From positions 1-64,000 of the forward strand of contig NZ_JACVTO010000016.1 of the NCBI RefSeq assembly GCF_016518545.1: 64,000 nt of DNA, read 5' to 3'. The notes below the pieces were generated by a model that ran no database searches, was not told the DNA's origin, and saw only the letters and a program-made list of their open reading frames with translations. Position 1 is the stretch's first letter. Each line of letters starts with the position of its first letter. Positions 57,941-64,000 of this stretch are shown here, piece after piece. A program made the position numbers and the translations under genes. This stretch comes from Pseudomonas sp. S30. GTDB lineage: Bacteria; Pseudomonadota; Gammaproteobacteria; Pseudomonadales; Pseudomonadaceae.

Positions 57941-57960
57941 TGGTTTGACCGGTCTGACCA
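57941..57960. promoter_or_regulatory. Putative GntR double operator B upstream of dctA
   Basis: TGGTTTGACCGGTCTGACCA has the same layout as element A: two 11-bp near-palindromes, TGGT-TTG-ACCG and CGGT-CTG-ACCA, overlapping by two bases. It is 68 bp from element A, i.e. about 6.5 helical turns, so looping or cooperative binding is possible. It lies between dctA and the NEL gene and could also affect read-through from that gene. Confidence 0.65.
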
Positions 57961-58053
57961 GTTACCAGATGTGTCCATCCACCCCCTCTAGCTCGCGGCT
58001 CGGGCCGAACCGCGTGCTTTTTTCACTGCCCGCCTGAGCGCGCGGGCGGAGTT

Positions 58054-61000
58054 TCAGCCCAGATACCGCTGGGCCATGGATTGCGTGAGGGTTCTGTTGA
58101 GGGCCTCCGTGGCCGCCGTTCGCGCCTGGAGCAGCAGGTCGCTGGCACGCCGGTAGATCTCGTTTTCGTTGGCATAGCGCCCCGACACCAGGTCGACCCG
58201 CTGCACCACCGTGCCTTCGCGCCAGCGAAGGCCGGGATGATCGCCCAGCTGTTGTTCGAGCAGCAGCAGATAGGTCTCCGGGACGGGGGCGCCGACGTAC
58301 GCGCCTTGTCCGCTGCTGGCTTCGCTGAAGCTTGAGTGATAGTCGACGGCGCCTTCCCAGAGCTGATCCAGCGCCTGGAAGTCCGGTCGGTGCAGTCGCT
58401 GCAGGCAATCGCGCCACAGCGGCTGGTCGATGGCCCATTCGACGAAGCGCGCCTGGTCGAACTCTGCCAGAACGCCTGCACCCAGGCGGTCCAGGGTGGC
58501 ATCGCTGAGTCGTGCCAGATACCCGAATGCCATTTCCTGAGGTTGAGCAGGCAGATTCAGGCGTGCCTGCAGTCGGCGACGGGCATCGAGCTGTATCTCG
58601 ACTTCGTCGAGCAGAAAGTTCGGCGCCCCCAATGTCGCGTCGTCCAGATCGTCATTGGCATGCAGCGGCGCCGCCGCGACCGCTTCAGGGTTGGCCGCGC
58701 CTTCAGCCAAGGCTCGCCGTCTGGCCACACGTGCGTCGTACAGTCGGGCGATGCGCTCATCGAGCAGGTGCTGACGCAACACGCCAGCCGCGCTCTGCAC
58801 CACGGCCTGGGTATCGCTGGCAGTCGGCGCCGCTGTGGTGAGCATCTGCCACATCAGGACATCGTTCTCGGTCTGCTGAAACAGTAGGCTGGCCTGATCG
58901 ACGCAAGTCTGGGCGGCGTCCTCCAGACGTGCGCTGACCCGTTGCAGCAAGTCGCCCCGACCCCACGGCTCGGCGCCAGCCTGGCCCGGTTCGCTCAACA
59001 GGCGCAGCACGTGCTGCATGCGCTGCACGGTGAGTTGCGGGTGCTGCTGATATTCGGCGGTGTCCGGCAGGCGGGCGAAAAGCGCGTAGAGGGGGTGCCA
59101 CAGGGGTTCTTCAGCGGTTTCCGAGACATGATCCAACAAGTCCATCGGCCAGTCGAAGAACCAGGCCTGTTCCATCGGCTGGCGCGCAGCTACCGCCAGC
59201 CCGGCCTCGCTCAGGCGCTGCAGGCTCGGATCGTCCAGCGGGTTTTCGTCGAAATTGTACCGCGTGTCCCCGCCTGCGGCGGCGGCCTCGGCGAACCGCG
59301 TCCCGGCCAGGGGCGGCACTTGGCTCAGAAGATTTTCACTGAGGTCGAGCTGACGCAGGCGCAAAGGGTCCTGGTCGAGCAAGGCGCTCAACCCTTCGGG
59401 CCATTCGATGATCTCGGTGTCCTGCAAGTCGAGTACTCGCAGGTGCACCCAGCCACTGACGTCAGGCGCCAGGTCCAGTGGATTGTCGCCCAGGTAGAGC
59501 TGCTCCAGGCGATTGAGGCGGGCCAGCGCCATGCGGGTCTGGGGTGTCAGGGTGATGTTGTTTTCGCGCAGGCTCAGGCCGCTCAGTGCAGGCCATTGCT
59601 CGAGCGCCTGCACGTGCTGCTCGAACAGCTCGAGTTCATTGGCATCGAGTTGCAGCGCTTGCAGCCTGGGCAACTGTGCCCAGCGCTGCAGTGCGCTGGG
59701 CGGCAGGCTGGGCAGGGTGTTGGTCAGGTTCAGTCGACGCAGGCGCATGAGGTTGGCGATGGTCTCGACGTTCTCCGGCACCTGCAGATCGATCAGATTC
59801 TGCGACAGATCCAGATCCTCCAAGGCGCTGAGTTGACCCAGCTGCGGCGGTAGGCGGCTGAGCGTGCACGCGGTAAGGTCCAGGTGGCGCAGCGCTGGGA
59901 AGGCTTCGAGAAAACCGCCCAGGTTCGCCGCTCCTCCAGCGTCGAGGTTGACCAGGATCAGTGCGCGGACATGGGGCATGCGGTCGGGCAGGGTGGGCAG
60001 CCGGCCGATGCCGCTGCCGTCCAGCTGCAGCGCCAGGCGGTCGAAGCCCAGGCTGGGCGGGACGGTTTCACGGCGCCATGCCTGGCGCAGGGCCTGGCTG
60101 AAGGCGATGCGCGCGCTGCGCCGCGTGGCGGCAGTGACCCCGGCCGACGGTGTTGGCGGTTCGTCCACCCACAGCTCCAGGGCGCTGTCGAGCCGGCGGT
60201 ACTCGTCGCGAAGTGTCTGCAGCAGTCGTGAGAAGGCTTGCGGCCCCTCACCGGCCTGCCCACGCAGATGCTCGCGCAGTGCGTGACGATCGGTTTCGGG
60301 GCTGGCCGGGTACAGCTCGTCGAACAGTGCGTCGGGGTCGTCCCACCCCTGGCCGCGGCCGCTGAGCCGATAGCCGAGGCGGGCATCGCCTGGTGCGCGA
60401 CTGGGAAAGCGCAATAGCGGGCGGATGGGCTGCATGCCCAGCGCCTGGGCCGAGCCCTCGCGATCGGCCGCGGCGAGCGCGAACAGCAAAGCGTTCAGGC
60501 GCTGCGGCTCATGGATGTCGACGCCAAGCGCCCTGCGCTCGGCGTCCGGCAGGGCTTGCAGGATCGCTTGAAACAGGTCGGTATCGTTGCTCAGTGTAAG
60601 GCCGGTTTCATCATGGGGACGATAACGGTCAGCGCGGCGCACGATGACTTTGGCCGGCACCCCATCCGTGCCCGCCTGGGCGAGCAGCGCACCGCCGGTT
60701 CGGTCCAGGCGCAACTCCAGGCGTGTGCGTGCGCTCCAGCCCGGCAGGCGGGTCAACTGCCTGAGCACGATCAGGTCGCGATCGGCTTCGGCCCCGTTGG
60801 CCACGTCGAAAGCGTCCAGTGCTCTGGTGAGGCGGGACGTTCTGACCGCTAGGCGCGCGGCCTCGGCGACGGCCAGGGGTATCCGCTGGGCGCGCTCCAG
60901 ATAGCGCAAATCCTGCGTGCGGGCGGCGGCCAGTAGTTCGGCGCAAGCGCGGTCACCGAGCGAGGGAAACTGCCGCGACAGCAGGATGGCCGCCGGGCTG

Positions 61001-62892
61001 CGCGGTGGGGCGGTAGCCAGACCCCGCGCGCCGCGCGCCTGAAGGCTGTCGAGCAGCAAGGCTGGCAGCGGCTGGTGGTCGACCGCCCGTTGGCGCAATT
61101 GGGCCTCGCTGTAGCCGCTGCTGCGCAGCGCGCGTTCCAGTTGGTCATCCTGCAGGCCGGTCCTGGCAGGCGTCATGCGCCTGAGCAGGGTCTGGCCTGC
61201 CCAGCTCAAGGGATGCTCGTGTTCGAGTACCGGGACACTGCCCAGATGACCACGCAGGGCAGGGCTGGCGCGGTGGGTGGGGGTGGCCTGCAAGCGCCAG
61301 CGCGCGTCGGCGCCGCGTTGCAGCGGGTAGACCTGTTCGTCGATCTGCAGGCACGGACGACCCTTCCAGTGAATGAAGCCATCCGCCGCCGCGGGTTCGC
61401 CTTGCCACGGTATTTTACGGGCGAACGGGGTGATGTCGCCGTTCCACAGGCGCTGCGCGCCGTCCTGCTCGATCGGGTGCCACTGCTGGAGCGGCCCGGC
61501 GACCTCTGCATAGTGCGCACCCGCCCCGAGCGCTGCGAATACGATCAGGCTCTCGAATACCCCGAACAGGTGCTGCACGGCGGCATCGCCGTCGCCATCG
61601 TTCAGCGCGTGCACGCCTTCGAGGAACTCGTCCACCACCTGCGAAGCGCCCACCACCATCATCACCGCGCCCAGGGCCGGGATGAACAACGAGGCCACGT
61701 TGGCCACGTTCAGGCCCAGTTGCAGCCAGCCTGCGATGCGCGCGTCCTGTACTGCCTGATCGCGCTCGGCGACCGGCACCGCGATGGCGGCGGCGTCGCG
61801 CAGCGTGCGGATGATCCTGTGTCGGGCTCGCGCGGCGAAGGGATCGCCTGGCCAGGCGTCGTGGCTCCAAGGCAGGCGAGCGTTCTTGTCCAGCGTCGGC
61901 AACCAGATACTGCGGGGTGGGGGGAACGCACGCGCCAGCCAGCTGAAGCTCTGGCCTTTCTCGAGCACGGGGGTTTGCTGGAAGCCGCTGTAGGGATAGC
62001 GCGGATACAAGGTCTGGCGCAATCGGTCGGCGAACTGTGCGAATTGCGCATTGCTGACGAAGGCGCTGAAGTAGTGGCGAAACTTGTCGTCCCACAGATC
62101 GCGGGTCAGTGCCTCGCCCAGCGCTTGCAGCGAAGAATACTGGCGTACCGCGCCTTGACCGGCGCCCGGCAGGTACAGCAGGCAAGGTTCGGTGCTGTCG
62201 CGGGGTGCGAGCCTGATCAGCAGCGGCCCGTGCAGCGGGATGCCGAACAGGCTCAGGTAGGCGCACTCCACGGGTCTGCTGTGGCTCTCGGGCTGAGGCA
62301 CCTCGAGCTGCCCGTTCAGCAGGGCCTCGCCCAACAGTTCGCCCTGGCTGTCGATACGCCCCTCGAGACGCGCCAGGGTCAGCTCGGCAGCGAAGGCGGC
62401 GCGGTCCTGCTGGTACAGCCGCTGCCGGCAGTCATCGGTATCCAGATGCTCACGCAGGTGGTCTTGATAGCGCCGGCCCAGGTCCAGGTTGCGTGCACCT
62501 TTCACGAAGCTGGCCGGATCCAGCGGCAGAGGCCGCAGGTCGCGGCTCGAGGCATGCAGGCGAATCGCTTCGCCGTCGTCGAAATTCTGCATCGCCGCTT
62601 CCAGCCAGCTGGCATCGCGCAATGGCGCGAAGCGGCGCAGCATGCCGTGGTCGGCATCGGGCAGGGCGGCAGCGGGGTACCAGCGGGCCATGGCCTGGAT
62701 CAGCAACGGACGGCAGAAGGCATCGATCGGCTTGACCCTGGCGAGCACTTCGCGCAGCTGGCGAGTCGCCCGCAAGCTGTCGCGGATGCGCTGTTGCAGG
62801 CGCGCGCGCTGGTCCGCACTGGCGCTGTACAGCCAGGTCGGCATCCGGGCGTGTATCAGCGAGATGTGCGGCGAGGGATGAGGGCTGGACAT
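58054..62892 (-). CDS. DUF6543-LRR-NEL protein, IpaH-like E3 ubiquitin ligase effector
   Basis: A 1612-residue protein. The N-terminal ~700 residues resemble the dermonecrotic-toxin-like DUF6543 region, with a hydrophobic part (about 395-460; N-V-A-S-L-F-I-P-A-L-G-A-V-M). About 965-1200 are leucine-rich repeats (L-R-H-L-D-L-T, L-E-D-L-D-L-S, L-R-R-L-N-L-T, L-E-Q-L-Y-L-G). From ~1210 comes a NEL domain whose C-x-D catalytic motif is Cys1330-Val-Asp1332. NEL ligases ubiquitinate eukaryotic host proteins. The route of export is not evident: no N-terminal signal peptide, and no secretion gene in the window. AGGAG is eight bases before ATG 62892. Confidence 0.85.
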   Translation of the reverse strand: MSSPHPSPHISLIHARMPTWLYSASADQRARLQQRIRDSLRATRQLREVLARVKPIDAFCRPLLIQAMARWYPAAALPDADHGMLRRFAPLRDASWLEAAMQNFDDGEAIRLHASSRDLRPLPLDPASFVKGARNLDLGRRYQDHLREHLDTDDCRQRLYQQDRAAFAAELTLARLEGRIDSQGELLGEALLNGQLEVPQPESHSRPVECAYLSLFGIPLHGPLLIRLAPRDSTEPCLLYLPGAGQGAVRQYSSLQALGEALTRDLWDDKFRHYFSAFVSNAQFAQFADRLRQTLYPRYPYSGFQQTPVLEKGQSFSWLARAFPPPRSIWLPTLDKNARLPWSHDAWPGDPFAARARHRIIRTLRDAAAIAVPVAERDQAVQDARIAGWLQLGLNVANVASLFIPALGAVMMVVGASQVVDEFLEGVHALNDGDGDAAVQHLFGVFESLIVFAALGAGAHYAEVAGPLQQWHPIEQDGAQRLWNGDITPFARKIPWQGEPAAADGFIHWKGRPCLQIDEQVYPLQRGADARWRLQATPTHRASPALRGHLGSVPVLEHEHPLSWAGQTLLRRMTPARTGLQDDQLERALRSSGYSEAQLRQRAVDHQPLPALLLDSLQARGARGLATAPPRSPAAILLSRQFPSLGDRACAELLAAARTQDLRYLERAQRIPLAVAEAARLAVRTSRLTRALDAFDVANGAEADRDLIVLRQLTRLPGWSARTRLELRLDRTGGALLAQAGTDGVPAKVIVRRADRYRPHDETGLTLSNDTDLFQAILQALPDAERRALGVDIHEPQRLNALLFALAAADREGSAQALGMQPIRPLLRFPSRAPGDARLGYRLSGRGQGWDDPDALFDELYPASPETDRHALREHLRGQAGEGPQAFSRLLQTLRDEYRRLDSALELWVDEPPTPSAGVTAATRRSARIAFSQALRQAWRRETVPPSLGFDRLALQLDGSGIGRLPTLPDRMPHVRALILVNLDAGGAANLGGFLEAFPALRHLDLTACTLSRLPPQLGQLSALEDLDLSQNLIDLQVPENVETIANLMRLRRLNLTNTLPSLPPSALQRWAQLPRLQALQLDANELELFEQHVQALEQWPALSGLSLRENNITLTPQTRMALARLNRLEQLYLGDNPLDLAPDVSGWVHLRVLDLQDTEIIEWPEGLSALLDQDPLRLRQLDLSENLLSQVPPLAGTRFAEAAAAGGDTRYNFDENPLDDPSLQRLSEAGLAVAARQPMEQAWFFDWPMDLLDHVSETAEEPLWHPLYALFARLPDTAEYQQHPQLTVQRMQHVLRLLSEPGQAGAEPWGRGDLLQRVSARLEDAAQTCVDQASLLFQQTENDVLMWQMLTTAAPTASDTQAVVQSAAGVLRQHLLDERIARLYDARVARRRALAEGAANPEAVAAAPLHANDDLDDATLGAPNFLLDEVEIQLDARRRLQARLNLPAQPQEMAFGYLARLSDATLDRLGAGVLAEFDQARFVEWAIDQPLWRDCLQRLHRPDFQALDQLWEGAVDYHSSFSEASSGQGAYVGAPVPETYLLLLEQQLGDHPGLRWREGTVVQRVDLVSGRYANENEIYRRASDLLLQARTAATEALNRTLTQSMAQRYLG

Positions 62893-62997
62893 GGACGGTA
62901 CTCCTGCAAGTGAGGTGGTGCCGATGCTAGCGGGCGAGAGCCCCAGCCCGGGCGTAACCGACTACCACAGGCCCACCGAGCACGCGCGCCAGACCGT

Positions 62998-63021
62998 TAA
63001 ATTTCCCCCGCCAGCCAACGT
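62998..63021 (+). promoter_or_regulatory. PvdS iron-starvation promoter (IS box) for pvdP
   Basis: TAAAT (62998-63002) and CGT (63019-63021) are separated by exactly 16 bases, the TAAAT-N16-CGT consensus of promoters read by the sigma factor PvdS. It is 49 bases upstream of ATG 63070 and points toward pvdP, so that gene should be switched on under iron limitation. Confidence 0.8.
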
Positions 63022-63069
63022 TCTAGCTTGGATAGAGGCCGCAGCATGGCTGTAACGGACAGAGGCGCA

Positions 63070-64000
63070 ATGACCATTTCCCGACGAGGATTCATCGCAG
63101 GCCTGGCACTGGCGGGTGCTGCGGGCGGTGCGGCCTATCATGCGCAGCGGGTACTGACCCACGATCCGGAAGACGATATCGTCACCCCGGGCGAGGCGAG
63201 CGTGGAGCTGGCCGACCTCGCCGGGCAACTGTTGGCCGACCATCTGCGGGGTATCTGGGACATTCGCTTCGAAGGCACGGACGCGGGCCTGGAAGGCTTG
63301 CCGCGCGACGGGGTCGAGGTGTTTCTCGACATCGCCACCAAGGGGCGGGGCCTGCGCGGATTCGTCGACACCGGCGCGCGCCTGCGCGCCGATGGCACCG
63401 CTGCCTACCGGGTGTTGGGCGATCTGGTCGGCGCCTCGTCGGCGCAGGTGCGCTGGCGGCTGGTGGGGCAGGCTGGCGGCCCGACCTACCTGTGCGAGGC
63501 CACCCTCGACGAGGTGTGGGGCGCCTTCGCTAATGCCGGCAGCGGCACCCTCAGCGGCCGCCTGCAGCGTCTGGACCGTCCGCTCACCTTGCCGATGCAG
63601 GACAGCCGCTTCGTCGCCGTCAAGCGCCTGTTCCCCGAAGCGCGCGAGCGTCTGCCCTACACACCGGCCATGCAGGCCTGGGTGATCAGTCCCGAGCACC
63701 GGCTGTTCCACCAACTCTGGCATGCCACCCGTGATCAATGGCACAAGATTTCCGACGAAAAACGAGACGCGCTGCGCGGCCTCGGCTGGCAGCCCGGTCC
63801 GCGCGATCGTGAACGCGATGCCCGCGGACCGCACAAGCACCGCAACGGTTCGGGTGTGGATTTCCTGTTCATGCATCGGCACATGCTCGGCGCCGCCCGC
63901 CAATTGCAGGACCTGCCGTCCTGGCAGCAGTTTCCCCTGCCGCAGCCCAGCGTGGAGTTCGACCGCCAGGGCTTCGGCCGCTACTTCGACAATCATGACG
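63070..64000 (+). CDS. pvdP: Pyoverdine maturation tyrosinase PvdP (N-terminal part, continues past window)
   Basis: The frame is open to the window end; 310 residues are seen of a protein normally ~540 long. A Tat signal leads (S-R-R-G-F-I-A-G-L-A-L-A-G), so it acts in the periplasm. The first copper-site segment P-H-K-H-R-N-G-S-G-V-D-F-L-F-M-H-R-H-M (about residues 258-276) matches the tyrosinase-type domain of PvdP, which oxidises ferribactin to give the pyoverdine chromophore. An in-frame ATG at 63046 with AGAGG seven bases upstream is a possible alternative start; 63070 fits the Tat signal better. It follows the PvdS box. Confidence 0.85.
   Translation, partial: MTISRRGFIAGLALAGAAGGAAYHAQRVLTHDPEDDIVTPGEASVELADLAGQLLADHLRGIWDIRFEGTDAGLEGLPRDGVEVFLDIATKGRGLRGFVDTGARLRADGTAAYRVLGDLVGASSAQVRWRLVGQAGGPTYLCEATLDEVWGAFANAGSGTLSGRLQRLDRPLTLPMQDSRFVAVKRLFPEARERLPYTPAMQAWVISPEHRLFHQLWHATRDQWHKISDEKRDALRGLGWQPGPRDRERDARGPHKHRNGSGVDFLFMHRHMLGAARQLQDLPSWQQFPLPQPSVEFDRQGFGRYFDNHD

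Noticed and set aside
61075..62913. A 612-codon open frame antisense to the NEL gene
   Set aside because: Same GC-bias shadow effect; no recognisable domain or ribosome site, while the other strand encodes LRR and NEL motifs.
62962..63996. A 344-codon open frame antisense to pvdP
   Set aside because: The plus strand has a Tat signal, copper-site motif and PvdS box, so the minus frame is a shadow.

Overview
This window is GC-rich chromosomal DNA from a fluorescent Pseudomonas, most likely of the P. putida/P. entomophila/P. fluorescens sort. The evidence is the conserved block ppsR|ppsA ... cmaX-crfX-cmpX-sigX-oprF, the pair aer-acnA, a long NAD-dependent glutamate dehydrogenase, a RocS2/RocA2-like two-component system, and at the right edge a pvdP (pyoverdine tyrosinase) gene behind a PvdS-type promoter. 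Most of the window is core chromosome; the two ends and a few islands are accessory.

Layout. 1-4.1 kb is an accessory, lower-GC left end: the C-terminal toxin region of a large polymorphic toxin whose body lies outside the window, its overlapping immunity gene, a decayed stretch, and five small exported proteins (two lipoproteins, an LprI/DUF1311 protein, a DUF4189-type protein and one unknown). 4.3-6.2 kb holds a periplasmic DUF4432 protein and an SmpA-like lipoprotein. 6.5-11 kb is a 2-hydroxyglutarate module (AraC regulator, MHS-type transporter, lhgO, FCD-GntR regulator) with a repeated putative operator. 11-20 kb is a carbon-flux node: gdhB, then divergent ppsR and ppsA. 20-27 kb runs from a hydrolase, rraA and the cmaX-crfX-cmpX-sigX-oprF envelope block to pyrD. 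27-38 kb carries rmf, rlmKL, dacB, yggL, the hybrid sensor/regulator pair, dgt and three small membrane-stress-type genes. 39-49 kb has a glutaredoxin-like gene, a small gene behind a clear SOS box, a pseudouridine synthase, aer, acnA, rlmM, tusA and pdxB. 48-58 kb is more variable: a Tat-type aminotransferase beside a haem oxygenase, a divergent histidine phosphatase, a TauE exporter, a dCache chemoreceptor, a LysR/PACE divergent pair and a dctA-gntR-gntR cluster. 58-62.9 kb is one very large gene for a DUF6543-LRR-NEL (IpaH-like) ubiquitin-ligase effector, and pvdP begins at 63.07 kb.

Themes. Several genes control carbon entry and the PEP/2-oxoglutarate/citrate node (gdhB, ppsA/ppsR, lhgO, acnA, dctA). 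Others handle translation or ribosome state (rmf, yggL, rlmKL, rlmM, tusA, rluA-like) or envelope sensing (sigX, oprF, cmpX, dacB, sensor kinase, chemoreceptors). The most unusual items are the NEL effector, the paired 20-bp operator repeats before dctA, the hairpin covering the ribosome binding site of the LysR gene, the SOS-boxed small gene, and the toxin/exported-protein cluster at the left edge. No tRNA, rRNA, CRISPR array or intact insertion sequence was recognised.
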